From Phaeodactylum tricornutum CCAP 1055/1 (lineage: Eukaryota; Bacillariophyta; Bacillariophyceae; Surirellales; Neidiaceae), in assembly GCF_000150955.2 (NCBI RefSeq), contig NC_011672.1:930001-994000 (forward strand): a stretch of DNA of 64,000 nt. The letters are read 5' to 3'. The translations under genes were made by a program, and so were the position numbers. Positions 38,457 through 48,710 of this stretch are shown here, in pieces (position 1 is the stretch's first letter; every line of letters begins with the position of its first letter). The notes beneath the pieces are model-generated. The model was not told the DNA's origin and ran no database searches. It worked only from the letters and a program-made list of their open reading frames with translations.

Positions 38457-40260
38457 GATGCCAGATGGATCAGAACAATAAAAGTGGGTGTCGACGGCAG
38501 GGTACCGTATTGAAAAGTCTGAAGGTCGAAAGTATGAGATCTGTCCTTTCGGTTCGAAAAATTCTGAATTGTTTCACTAGCCACGGTGGGCCGGCTTTGG
38601 AAAGTAGCCTCAAGAAGTTGAGATATATGGAGAGGCCAGCATGTACAGTTGGCCCTACCCACAAGTATAGAAACGTCTGGTATACAAAATTTGTGGATAC
38701 CCGCCAACGGTCCAGTAAAAACGAATCGATTGTACATTCCAATATTCCCCAACAGGCTGCTATCTGCGCTAAACATTTTATTCGGGAACGGAACGGACAG
38801 GCTGAACCCATCTCATTTTGTTAAGATTTAAGAAAGTCCGACAAAATTGTCATTTCGCTCGGATTGTGGCTTCGCACTAGCGAATCGGTTCGATAATTGA
38901 GTTGAATTTTGCGGACTTAAAATAAATAAGCTGGCATAGGTGAATCCAACATTATAGCCGAATGTTGTTCTGCTACCTTGATCTCACGGATGGATGCCTC
39001 GAATATCAGAAGCTCTATCTGTATTCCCAGTAGGAAAGAGCTGAAAACCTAAGATTCGCTCTGTTGTCTTCGCGTGTACATGCTGTTCATGGCATACAAG
39101 TACATCTCATTACCTTTTGTATATACAGTGATGGGCCTCTCCAAACAAGTTTATATACGATACGATGGACTTTCGAATTCTAAATACCCGGCGGTCTGAT
39201 TTGAATATATGTGTTCCCCGACTCGGGCATAATTCTATGCCGTTCAAAGCTGCAGAATACGGTTTTTCGCTTCATTCCACGTCATTCTCTAGAGCTCTAT
39301 AGTCTGGGCAATATGCACGATCAATCGCGTTTCATGCTCCCTGAAAATGGGTGCCTGACGATGAGCGCGCAAATTAGTTATATCCCCTGTTATACACCTT
39401 GTGTTCAAATTGACATGATCATTTGTGTTCATAGGCACGCTCTTTCACTATGAAGAGAGAATATGAGGATTTGACATTGAATTTTGTACACTTCTGTGCA
39501 CGATCTGAAAATCCGGATTCCGCTACAAGAGACCTTCGACTGAACTGAAATAAATACAGTTCCGGCACACTGACTGTTAATGCAAGATGATTACTTTTGG
39601 CTCTGTCCAAGCCACTTTTGTCTCTTATGATAGTAGATTGACTGTTTCCTGATATTTGGTAACCAGTTGGTCCACGACAACTTTCCAGTGTTTGCGGATC
39701 CCACAAAGTGTTCGATCGCCAAGCATTGGAGCTAGTTCAGATCGCCAATACCTCCTCTAACGTTGTCCCAGACCAATTGGAATCTCAAAGACTACGCTTA
39801 GCAACAGTCATCGCATTTGAAACTAATAGTCCTCGGTGTTCCAACGAGAAAAAGTATGTTTCGCCAAATTTGTGGTCTCATATCTCAAATGACTGTGACT
39901 GGCATCGAAGACTCCCATCTTACGTACACATATATCTGATTTAAACATTATTGTGATAGTCATATCCGACATCTTAGATACGTATTCGAAATGTACTGTC
40001 TCACAGCCAGTAATTTCCTAAAAGAAACACTGGTAGACGAGCACCCGAGAAGGTATGTTGTCACTCCCTCCCTATGATCGACCAAGAGAAGAGCAAACAA
40101 TCAACTGGGAGCCTTCGATAGCACTATGTACACGGCATAGTTCGCTTATTGACTGCTGTAAAACTGTAATTGAAATGCGGCAAGAAACATTCCGCTTGTA
40201 GAACCATCGTGTCCACGTAATACCATTGTCCGCAAGCATTCTTCGAACGAAACGATTATT
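38457..40260. other. Longest gene-poor stretch of the window
   Basis: About 1.8 kb between divergent genes. It includes overlapping frames of 119 codons (+, 38465-38824) and 113 codons (-, 38470-38811) with no family match; two long frames on opposite strands at one place argue that at least one is chance. It could hold a noncoding RNA or only promoters. Confidence 0.45.
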
Positions 40261-41868
40261 ATGCCTGGTATACATCGCGATCTTTCTGGCGACTCGGGCA
40301 ATTTTTCAGATGACGAACTCTTATCAATTCTAAATCAGCTCGGGGTTCAACCTCGGTCTTCGGCGCGTCATGAGGAAAGGGGAATGTATCTCTTCTCTGA
40401 AAATCGTGATAGCGTCGCAAGAGAGCGCCCAGCATCCGCTGCTTCAGCTTCTATCCTTGCACGTCCTTCAGTGCCAGCGAAGCGACAGGCTTCTCTGTAC
40501 GAAGATCTCCTTCAATGCCAGCATGATATTGGCCGCGCAGCTTCGAATCCTGAACAACAATTAATATCTGCTTGGGCAGAAAGCAGACCGTCAACATCTA
40601 CTAGGGTACGCGATCGCCCAGGCCGCTTTGTTTCCGATTCACGGCAATCGCCACTTACTGTTAATTCTACCAAAGCAAACAAGGGATCTTTTCGCCATCC
40701 AATTCCACGCGATTATTTTAGACGATCCGATTCGTCATCAAACGATAACTCGTCCGGTTCAGTAGCGCCCACAAACTGGGAATCCACCTACAAGACAAAG
40801 GAGCTTTCAGAAGTAACGTCGTCTTCTGATCTGTCGAATTGTTCGTCATTGCACAAAAACTCAGATCCAGAGGATTTTTCTTTCCGGAGAAGTGCATACA
40901 TTTCTGAATGCCTTTCTCGTGTTGGCGAGCCTTCTGTGCTTGAAGGAAACTTTCATGAGCGTGGCGATGCGGTGAACGACGAAGTACGCGCTCAGCAACA
41001 CATTCTTTGCAAAATACAGGAAGAACAAGAGAGAAAGATGCTAGAACTTGCTCTTGCACAATCTGCTGCCGATGTTGTGATCACTACATCTCAATGTCAT
41101 TCACGGCATACATGCAATTTGAATCAAAGATCTGAGGCCATGACTCAACGTCCAGTTTCGAGCATTGACTTGTCCTTTGAACAAGATCAACTAGAGCTGG
41201 TTCTCAAGTTATCAGAGCAGGAATCATCTGTCAAGCATTGTAATGCGGGATTTCAAATAAGTGAGGGTGAAGAGCGTCTGCTTCAGTTAGTAACACGCGC
41301 GTCAGGAATAATAGTGTCCAGTTCAAAAACGGTGGACACCGAGGAAGAAGAACAACACATGATGCAACTAGCATTGACGCTTTCCAAGCAAGAATATCAA
41401 GCTAGCTACCCCACCAAGCCATATCAAAGAGTAGCCTTTCTACCCCGAGAGCTGTCGTTGCGCGATAGCACATCTGGGCTGCTGTTGGACAAGCTTACAA
41501 CCGAAGAGACCACAATCAACACTAACCACCACAAAGACTGGTCTGAATCAGCTGCTGATACCTGGAAGCAAAGCCAAAGTCTAGCATTGGCCGAATTTAA
41601 GACAATGGTAGGCTCCACAGCATTTAAAGACACAATCGCTTTGGCAAAATACCAGGTAGACGACGACAGCGAGCGTACCGAGATGCTTCGAAGGGGGCAA
41701 CTTGAGACCATTGGCGCCATTCGTACTGGGCGGGCCCATGTAATTGAGTGCCATGGTTGTAATGAGCGACTGCAGGCACCTATTCACTACTCATTGGTAT
41801 ACTGTATCTCATGTGGAGTTGTCAGTCCAGGAAAGACTGCAAAATTTATTTGGCGCAGGGAAGAGTAA
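40261..41868 (+). CDS. Candidate ubiquitin-binding protein: three UIM-like helices and a zinc ribbon
   Basis: A single exon of 535 aa with a good ATG. Three segments match the ubiquitin-interacting-motif pattern of acidic residues, then L/A-rich helix with a conserved Ser: EEQERKMLELALAQSAADV (about 254-272), FEQDQLELVLKLSEQES (306-322) and EEEEQHMMQLALTLSKQEYQ (361-380). The C-terminus has a four-Cys ribbon, CHGC at 497-500 and CISC at 515-518, with spacing and IHYSLVYC context like the LSD1 zinc finger. The N-terminal half is Ser-rich and likely disordered. The combination suggests a ubiquitin-chain reader or adaptor, but no named orthologue is recognised. The UIM calls are by eye. Confidence 0.78.
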   Translation: MPGIHRDLSGDSGNFSDDELLSILNQLGVQPRSSARHEERGMYLFSENRDSVARERPASAASASILARPSVPAKRQASLYEDLLQCQHDIGRAASNPEQQLISAWAESRPSTSTRVRDRPGRFVSDSRQSPLTVNSTKANKGSFRHPIPRDYFRRSDSSSNDNSSGSVAPTNWESTYKTKELSEVTSSSDLSNCSSLHKNSDPEDFSFRRSAYISECLSRVGEPSVLEGNFHERGDAVNDEVRAQQHILCKIQEEQERKMLELALAQSAADVVITTSQCHSRHTCNLNQRSEAMTQRPVSSIDLSFEQDQLELVLKLSEQESSVKHCNAGFQISEGEERLLQLVTRASGIIVSSSKTVDTEEEEQHMMQLALTLSKQEYQASYPTKPYQRVAFLPRELSLRDSTSGLLLDKLTTEETTINTNHHKDWSESAADTWKQSQSLALAEFKTMVGSTAFKDTIALAKYQVDDDSERTEMLRRGQLETIGAIRTGRAHVIECHGCNERLQAPIHYSLVYCISCGVVSPGKTAKFIWRREE

Positions 41869-42027
41869 TGACTGTGTTAAATTAACAGTGCGAACCGCCA
41901 TAGCAAGAATAAGCTCCAAATGCTAGCCGAACAAGTCCAAGAGAAGGAGAGCTAATTTTTAAAATCTAATTGAAAACAAACAATCACACAAAATTTCCGT
42001 CAAGAGCGTGTGCTTTTACTTTCACTG

Positions 42028-42336
42028 TCATTTCGATTCCTTTTTCGTTTTCATCTTCTGCGGATTGTACATTCGAGGTGCCGGTGGCAGAACACCAAAT
42101 TTACCCAAGATCCAGGCAACGCGATCTGATGGTTGGGCGCCAACGCTCAGCCAATATTTCAAACGATCCGTCTTAAGACGGATTTCTTTTACACCGTGCT
42201 TGTTTGCTATAGGGTTGTATGTCCCCACAACCTCGAGATGGCGGCCATCACGAGGGGCCTTATGGTTGGCCGCTACCATTCGGTAAAACGGCGAGTGCGT
42301 ACGACCAAACCGTTGCAAACGTAAGCGAACCACCAT
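42028..42336 (-). CDS. MRPS16: Mitochondrial small-subunit ribosomal protein bS16m
   Basis: A single exon of 102 aa from the ATG at 42336. The N-terminus MVVRLRLQRFGRTHSPFYRM and the following segments HKAPRDGRHLEVVGTYNP and LKTDRLKYWLSVGAQPSDRV are diagnostic of bS16, which binds 16S-type rRNA in the small subunit. A nuclear copy in a diatom is expected to serve mitochondria, since the plastid usually encodes its own. There is no separate cleavable presequence; the basic start may act as an uncleaved signal. The tail is Lys-rich. It is divergent from the eS30 gene 712 bp away, so two ribosomal-protein genes face away from one spacer. Confidence 0.95.
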   Translation of the reverse strand: MVVRLRLQRFGRTHSPFYRMVAANHKAPRDGRHLEVVGTYNPIANKHGVKEIRLKTDRLKYWLSVGAQPSDRVAWILGKFGVLPPAPRMYNPQKMKTKKESK

Positions 42337-43048
42337 TTTCACTCGGGACGCACTCTATACTTTTCAAAACGTAAGCTTTTTGCAAAATTGGGGGCTTTCG
42401 CAATCGTCACGCAGTCAAGAGATACTATGTATATTGTACCTTGTGATTGGTTTTTCATTGAGAAGGCTGCTGTTGATAGCGTGTCGAACGGAACAATCAC
42501 GGGCGGTATCATATTATGCCTTTTGTGCTGTTAATTGTTTGTGTCGAATCCTAGTAGCAATTGTCTTTTAAATAAGGCGTGTGTACTCCAGTAAATTTTA
42601 CTGGTAGTCTTCTCTAACCATCGCTGAAGTGAAGTTACCTCTTACTAAAAGCAGTTCGCTCGTGCAAATGAAAGAGTTCTGAGTTAATGTGTCGTGCTTT
42701 CCTTTTGTTGTTTGATCACAGCGTTTCTAAGGTGCGTACATCGACCATGGCAGTGGCGTGATCAATCAGACGGTTTGTTTGAACCTAAGCGAAAGATTAC
42801 TCGCTTTGAGAGGCATACGGAAAAGGGTCGACGCGGGTCGAAGGAGCAAAATTAGAACTGTAGTGGGTCCAAATCCGCATCGTCTCAAGAGTCTGTTGGA
42901 CGTCTCAAGAATATGTTGGAGTTCAATGCTGAATACTGTTGGTCAATGAAGTACCAATGTGGGATTCTGCGTTCGTTCGCTTCAATGACGATAAAAAGTG
43001 TTTCTAACCGATGCTATGTCTCGTTTCGCAGTAATAGTTTTATACAAC
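42337..43048. promoter_or_regulatory. Divergent spacer between two ribosomal-protein genes
   Basis: About 710 bp. A CAG site at 43029-43031 (TTTCGCAG) lies 17 bp before the eS30 ATG and may end a 5'-UTR intron, as is common in ribosomal-protein genes. No other element is recognised. Confidence 0.45.
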
Positions 43049-43252
43049 ATGGGAAAAGTTCACGGATCTCTCGCGCGTGCTGGTAAAGTCAAGGGCCAAA
43101 CCCCGAAGGTGGAAGCTCAGGAAGATAAGAAAAAACAGCCCCGAGGCCGTGCCAAGAAGCGCCTCCAATACAATCGACGCTATGTAAATGTAGTAACAGG
43201 CATGGGAGGAAAGCGAGTGGGACCGAACTCCAACGCTGATAAGATGAAATAA
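43049..43252 (+). CDS. RPS30: 40S ribosomal protein eS30
   Basis: A 67-aa protein from the ATG at 43049, ending DKMK. The segments [38 protein letters not shown] and GPNSNADK match eS30 along the whole length. Animal genes often make eS30 as a fusion to a ubiquitin-like protein (FUBI); here no such domain precedes it, as in plants. The frame is open for 17 codons upstream with two more ATGs (from 42998), but family alignment fixes the start at MGKVHG. Confidence 0.95.
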   Translation: MGKVHGSLARAGKVKGQTPKVEAQEDKKKQPRGRAKKRLQYNRRYVNVVTGMGGKRVGPNSNADKMK

Positions 43253-43427
43253 ACCAACTCCGTGTTATTGTCTCCAAGCGTTCGTGTTTTGCATGGGATA
43301 CGGCAAATATTTGCGCGTCCAATAATGTACTTGAACGACGCACATCAGGAAGACTATCCTTACACATTTTTGAGACTGCACATGAACACATTTACATTAA
43401 TCGACAAGATTCTGCATCAGTGTATAT

Positions 43428-45104
43428 TCAAGTCGGCGAGTTTTTCTCCAGAGAGGCTTTGTGAATGCGTTCAATAAGATCTGTTGTGCTCAGGGTATTT
43501 GTTCTTGGTAGTGGGTAGGCAATTCCTATCTTTCTTACGTATCCGTAGTAGGGATCATCGTCAGGGTTCTTGTACTTCGTCAAATATTCCTCTCCAAAGG
43601 CAACGACATGAATTTGATGCTCGTCTAGAAACGCTTGAGTCAGTCCAAAACAAGGAGCATTCTGAATTACCTTGGTAACAGCTTTGCATGCTTCCACCTC
43701 CGCACAGCGCTCGGCGTGAGACATGACCGGTGGGCGCTTATAATGCGACGCATCCTCATCTCCCACCACTCCCACAAGTAGGCGATTCCCCAAACTTAGT
43801 GCATTTTGGAATGCTCGTTTGTGTCCAATATGACACAAGTCGTAAATGCCATCGCAGTAAACATTCCGACATGTTGCCAGTAGCGGAAGATTCAGATAGA
43901 AGCACAGGTCTGAAAAAACAGCGACATAATACACCGCCACAAGAATTAGAATAGTTGAGTAACTCAGAACCGCAGCCAAACTCATCAAGACTACCCATGC
44001 ATGCAATTCACGATTCGACATTTTTGCAAGGATAAGATCGCTCGTGAGGACCGCCAGGAAGAAGCCGTCGCAAACAACATCCATGACGATCAAAGGAAAC
44101 GACACATCCCATTGAAGAAGAAGAGCTGGTACCAGGCGCATCATTAAACTGGAAGTGAGGCCAAATCTGGTCCATCCGTGGGGTTCTTGCAAGCGCAATG
44201 CTTGTACGACGGATGCGACAAACAAGGTATAGTATGTCAATCGTACCAGTTCCCCCCCAGTCAGTTCGTACTCCATATCCAAAATACCCATGACCGAGAA
44301 CATGACTTTGTCGTATATTTGCTGCAAATGGTCTAAACCCAACACCACCCGGGCAACAAGCAAAGTGTTACATGTCATCAGGACTTCACCAGGTCCTGCT
44401 GTCGGCGAATAACGCAAGCCAGCGTGCCGTTTGAAGGCGCTCAAGTGCTTGAGGAGCAGGACCAGCTGACTGGCCTGCACTGCGTACCACTGTGTTTCCA
44501 ATGATGCACCTAAGCAGTACGTAGTCAACATAAGCAGCCAGACAGTAGATGCAGAATCGCAAGCATATTTGAAAAAATCGCTCAATGCAGTGTGTTGGCG
44601 AATTCGATCGGCATGCAGCCCGGTCAACGAGTTGAAAATGAAAAAGAGGAAAATATGAATACAGCACAGTACCGTACCTGCGTAGCAAAAGTTAATACAT
44701 TAGCAATGTAATTAAAAGATAGATTCAAGAGTAATGCATGATTTCCACTTACACCCGATAGGATAATATTCCCCATATGTGTTCGTAATATACCAAGCAT
44801 TCCCCAAAAGTAGGAAACCAGCTAGTGTAATGACATTGGGAGCCAGGTTGTCTGGAAGAAAGGTTGCCAAATACTGAAATATCCATCGTGTGTTGTTGTG
44901 AACTAGGGACCGATCCCGAATGATTTCTTCCCATCGACTGAAGAAGTATTTTTCGGGGGGAGTCAAAAACAGCTCGAGCCACCCTTCGGTTGCCCTGACG
45001 ACGGGGCTGGAACCTAGATCTCCTGCGCTGCTACTTGAGCGAACGACGCCTGAGCCGCTTCCGTTCATTGTTCCACCGTTCGGCCATCCATTACCAGTGT
45101 TCAT
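43428..45104 (-). CDS. Membrane CDP-alcohol-phosphotransferase-like domain fused to a cytidylyltransferase
   Basis: Two exons (45104-44753 and 44677-43428, 75-bp GT-AG intron) give 533 aa. After a Gly/Ser-rich start, residues about 75-380 have several hydrophobic helices. LPDNLAPNVITLAGFLLLGN matches the N-terminal block of choline/ethanolamine phosphotransferases. The place of their catalytic signature is occupied gap-free by residues 136-158, beginning TGLHADRIRQ and ending FFKYACD: most signature residues (the DG Asp, the AR Arg, the Gly and the third Asp) are replaced, only the last Asp158 is kept. From residue 388 a cytidylyltransferase follows, with HIGH at 400-403 and RTNTLSTTDLIERI near the end. 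That domain makes CDP-choline or CDP-ethanolamine. The second half is likely active; the first probably serves as a membrane anchor. Confidence 0.85.
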
Positions 45105-45569
45105 TGTAGTTTCAGAAAGAAAAAGAAAACTTGAGAGAACGACTTAAACTGGCACCCTGCACGAAGGTCCGGTCGTCGCCGCTTCATGTGCGTTCACAGC
45201 CAAAAAACTGGACTCGCGCTGTTTTCTTACTGTTAACTTGGTGAAAGAATAACGTTCATAAAATCCGGGTTCATAAACATATAACTTACATTAAGAGGGA
45301 GGTTAATTAGCAGAACCTTTCTGGCTGCGTGCTGTTGCTGACAGTAACATAACACCGAAAGGTGAGTGAGTGAGTGAGTGAGTGAGTATGTTTGAACATG
45401 CACTATGCGAGATTCCGTTTGACTATGAACATTTTCAAGCTTTGCAAACACATTTAAATATTTGTATTTCAAACATTTGGCAACCGACCGAATCGCCTTA
45501 CATTAGGCTTTTGTCATGACTACTAGCTAGTCAGGTCGTTTTACAAGCAACCAAAAATTTCCTCTCACC
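45105..45569. promoter_or_regulatory. Divergent spacer with a tetranucleotide repeat
   Basis: About 465 bp between the fusion gene (-) and PEX2 (+). Apart from the GTGA microsatellite no element is recognised. Confidence 0.45.
45362..45387. repeat. (GTGA)6 microsatellite
   Basis: Six perfect GTGA units plus two further bases. It lies in the spacer between two divergent genes and is likely length-variable. Confidence 0.9.
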
Positions 45570-46547
45570 ATGGCGGAGGAACCCAATTTCGGTTCTGTGA
45601 GTGACAGTTTCGCAACAAAGCGTGCTAACTTCGAGGACACAGCTCCCCCATCGGCGTCCCTTCTAGATCTAAACAATCTGGATCTATATTGTATATCTTT
45701 GCTTTCGCCGAAACTTGTGGACGGCATCAATTCTTCGCCACTGAAAGTGTGGATCGTTCCGCTGTTGAAGCTGGCAATGCTTCTGCAATGTCGGGGCCAA
45801 ACACCATCTACTAAAATGTTGGGCCTGAAACTGAAAGGAAGCGGGTACCGGCTTGTTCTCTACGTCCTTCTCTCCTGTCTCCTTCCTCCGCTGTCCAAAA
45901 GTATGAAAACCTGGCATGACGCGGTTTACCTACCAGTTGACGACCTACAAGAAGCCGCTGGTGACTTTCGTCAAGATTCGCTTCGCAGCCTTCAAGAACT
46001 AGCTAGTATGCGCCGGCGATGGTTATTGACGAAGACCGTACAGATGATTTATAAAATTGGACCCATGATTCGTCTTGGACTAGGAATGGCCTTCTGGATG
46101 CGGTTTGTTCCGACAGCCGATCCATTTCTTTGGCTCACTGGCTGTCGGCTAGAGAATGATGCTGAATGTAAAGTGCCTCCAAAACTACATGTCAACTATG
46201 CACAGCGTCGCTGGTTATACGAGCAAGGAGTTCAGACATTGAGAATACTGTTCGGAGGGCTAATGTCCACAGCAGCTGTCTGGAAGCCTGTACTTGACAA
46301 ATCACTTTCAAAGATGTACAGAATTTTTCGTTGTCTCCTGACAAGCAGATCTCATGAAATCTCCCAGAGAAACATGCACTGTCCTATTTGCCAGCAAAAC
46401 GATCTTGCAATTCCGGTTGTTACCGGGTGTGGTCACGTCTATTGCTACACCTGCTTGTTTCAAAGATCATCGGTCGGAACCAGGCAGTTCGATTGTATAC
46501 TTTGCAAAACTCGTATTTCCATTGCTACCTTGGGGTTGGCGACGTGA
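45570..46547 (+). CDS. PEX2: Peroxisome biogenesis protein PEX2 (RING E3 ligase)
   Basis: A single exon of 325 aa. The N-terminal Pex2/Pex12 membrane region is seen as hydrophobic helices (LVLYVLLSCLLPPL, MIRLGLGMAFWMRF, LRILFGGLMSTAAVW). The C-terminal RING begins at Cys271: CPICQQNDLAIPVVTGCGHV, then YCYTC and FDCILC, the C3HC4 pattern. PEX2 joins PEX10 and PEX12 in the peroxisomal ubiquitin ligase that recycles the PEX5 import receptor. The PEX2 choice over PEX10 or PEX12 rests on the CGHVYCYTC context and the short tail after the RING; the family is secure. Confidence 0.88.
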   Translation: MAEEPNFGSVSDSFATKRANFEDTAPPSASLLDLNNLDLYCISLLSPKLVDGINSSPLKVWIVPLLKLAMLLQCRGQTPSTKMLGLKLKGSGYRLVLYVLLSCLLPPLSKSMKTWHDAVYLPVDDLQEAAGDFRQDSLRSLQELASMRRRWLLTKTVQMIYKIGPMIRLGLGMAFWMRFVPTADPFLWLTGCRLENDAECKVPPKLHVNYAQRRWLYEQGVQTLRILFGGLMSTAAVWKPVLDKSLSKMYRIFRCLLTSRSHEISQRNMHCPICQQNDLAIPVVTGCGHVYCYTCLFQRSSVGTRQFDCILCKTRISIATLGLAT

Positions 46548-46982
46548 GGTATGGTCTCTCCTGGTCATTCTTCATGTGTATTAACAGTAATGTGAAGAAC
46601 AAAAATAATGTAAAATAGCTTGTATACCTATGGTTCGCTTTTCCACTTACATTACCTTATAATAAATAGTCAAGTTGCCATGCGGAGAATAAAACGTTCT
46701 GACTTCACAGTAGCCTGAAAACGATGGGGATTACACTATGGTCCTAGAAAAATCATGGCGTAGGACTGACTAGTATCAGTAGAAAAACTTAGTTTCCTCT
46801 GACCTGACCGTAAACCCGCTAGGCAGCCACTTTAGGCGCCAACTCATTGAGGCCCGATCTTTTCGATAGCAAGGATGTCAACATCGGCTCACTGTCAAGA
46901 ACCAAGCGTACAACGTTGCAACAAGCAAAATCAATCTGCACTTGGCAGACCTCCAGCAGTATCGAGTCTTCTTTTTCCCAGG
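46548..46982. other. Intergenic region
   Basis: About 435 bp between two forward genes. The cyclophilin frame is open from 46875 but its ATG is at 46983. Nothing else is seen. Confidence 0.4.
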
Positions 46983-47858
46983 ATGATGAAAAACTTGACC
47001 GCCTTGCTTTTCTTTGTAGCGACGGTGTCCGCTTTTGCTCCTCACCGTTCAAGGGCTAAAATTGCAAGTACCACTTCGCTAGGAATCGGTGGTTTATTCC
47101 AAGGGTTGTTTGGAAAGACAGATGCAGAAATCACGGATACAGTCTTCTTTGATGTGTCTATCGACGGCGAACCTGCGGGACGAATTGAGATGGGTCTGTA
47201 CGGATCGGTTGTTCCCAAGACAGCGGATAATTTCAAGCAGCTTTGTGAAGGCAAACCTGGGTTCGGATACAAAGGAAGCAAATTTCACCGTATCATTCCC
47301 GGCTTCATGTGCCAAGGAGGTGACTTTACTAACGGTGTGTATATGCAGCAATGATAATTCTTGAAGCGTTTGAAATAATTCTTTTTGAGCTTCTCATCTT
47401 GCTGACCGCATGCAACAGGAAATGGAACAGGAGGCAAGAGCATTTACGGTAAGTGTGTGTCAGCGTATGCAGTCGCTTTGCATAACACATTTTTTTCTAA
47501 TCAGTAGCAACATTCTTCTACCAAGGCCCCAAATTCAATGATGAGAATTTCGATATCGCCCACGGAGGCGCTGGAACGCTTTCGATGGCCAACGCAGGTC
47601 CCAATACAAACGGAAGCCAATTTTTCATTTGCACAGGACAAACTCCATGGCTAAACGGCAAGCATACCGTCTTCGGAAAGGTGAGTTCGAGTGAAGGTTT
47701 CTATTTCTTACTGAGAATGGCATTCTAAGGTTTTTCTTCGGTTTTGACTGTTAAAGGTCACAGACGGCTTGGACATCGTCCGCAAAATCGAAACAAAAGG
47801 GTCAGAAATGGGAAAGCCCAGAGCGGAAGTTAAGATTACCAACTGTGGATCTTTGTAG
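46983..47858 (+). CDS. Plastid-targeted cyclophilin (peptidyl-prolyl isomerase)
   Basis: Four exons (46983-47334, 47419-47448, 47526-47680, 47757-47858; introns of 84, 77 and 76 bp) give 212 aa. The leader [20 protein letters not shown] has a signal peptide ending in the SAFAP motif that directs proteins into diatom plastids, followed by a basic transit stretch. The cyclophilin domain spans about residues 52-212: [60 protein letters not shown] and [16 protein letters not shown]. The active-site Arg ([15 protein letters not shown]) and the FFICT-x3-WLNGKH substrate pocket are present, so it should be active in protein folding. The second exon is only 30 bp, fixed by the [11 protein letters not shown] motif. 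Confidence 0.95.
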
Positions 47859-48002
47859 ACAATTGAATGCAATAGGCTAAACTGGTATTCGATTCTATTT
47901 TGCGGACTAAGAACTCAATCCAGCCAGTCTTCACCTTTCCAAGGCTGACTCAATTTCATTGGACGTCCAAAATAACAAAGTGGAGCTATTCGTCAATATT
48001 TT

Positions 48003-48710
48003 TTAACTCTTTGACTTCTTTTTCTTGTCTTTTTTCGTTTTGTTGTTCTCAAAAATCTCCGGTTTCTGCCGTAGTGTCTCTCTCGTTTTTTCTTGCTGTA
48101 TTTCATCGGCTTTTCCTTCTCCGGGTATCGTTTCGTAGTTCGCAATGATGATATTGTCGTCTACGGCATGTGTGTAATTTGCCGGCACAGTTTCCGCTAC
48201 CGCACTATTAGTTCCAATCACCTCCGTCTCGGTTCGTCGCCATTTGGCTAGGTTGCGGGTTGGAACGGCTCGCATGCCAAATCGTGCTCCGCCTGTTGCT
48301 TCGAACAGTTCTTCGTCAGTGAATTCTTTTCTGCGTTTCGACTTCTTCTTTTTGCTTTTGGAAGACAATTTTGCCAAAGTGTCCCCAACGCTATCCTTCC
48401 ACCATGTTTCGTTTGCAATGAGCTTTTCAGTTCCTTGCTTTTCAGTACCTAGACCGGCGCTTTCTATTCTCCTTTTTACCTTGATGTGTGTTGTGATTCC
48501 ATTCCTTTTCTTACCCAGGCCTGTTCCCTCTTTCCATCCCATTTTTTCCAGTTGCTTGACAGCGAACGCCGAAGTTGGTGCTGATGCACTTTCCTGCAGA
48601 GAGCTCGAGAGCTGCTTTCGAAGTTTTGATCCAGCCAGATTCATAACGGAGGTACCTGAAATGGATGTTTTCTTTGCAAGGCCGAGTGAATCACCTGCAC
48701 TTTGAGCCAT
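48003..48710 (-). CDS. G-patch protein, GPATCH4-like
   Basis: A single exon of 235 aa. The G-patch at about residues 48-93 reads FAVKQLEKMGWKEGTGLGKK, then NGITTHIKVKRRIESAGLG, which matches GPATCH4 better than PINX1. WWKDSV follows at the position of the family's WWNELF, and FTDEELFEATGGARFGM corresponds to the later conserved block. G-patches usually activate DEAH-box RNA helicases; GPATCH4 proteins are nucleolar and linked to ribosome and snRNA maturation. The middle and the tail are strongly Lys-rich, fitting nucleolar localisation. It converges with the cyclophilin gene at a distance of 144 bp. Confidence 0.85.
   Translation of the reverse strand: MAQSAGDSLGLAKKTSISGTSVMNLAGSKLRKQLSSSLQESASAPTSAFAVKQLEKMGWKEGTGLGKKRNGITTHIKVKRRIESAGLGTEKQGTEKLIANETWWKDSVGDTLAKLSSKSKKKKSKRRKEFTDEELFEATGGARFGMRAVPTRNLAKWRRTETEVIGTNSAVAETVPANYTHAVDDNIIIANYETIPGEGKADEIQQEKTRETLRQKPEIFENNKTKKDKKKKSKS

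Noticed and set aside
38465-38824. 119-codon forward frame overlapping a 113-codon reverse frame
   Set aside because: Two open frames on opposite strands at one place, neither with motifs; the forward one starts 8 bp from the HSF 2 start, where its promoter or UTR should be.
44753-45104. A separate small gene for the N-terminal CDP-alcohol-phosphotransferase-like piece
   Set aside because: A GTAAGT donor and CAG acceptor join it in frame to the next exon, and the hydrophobic helices continue across the junction.
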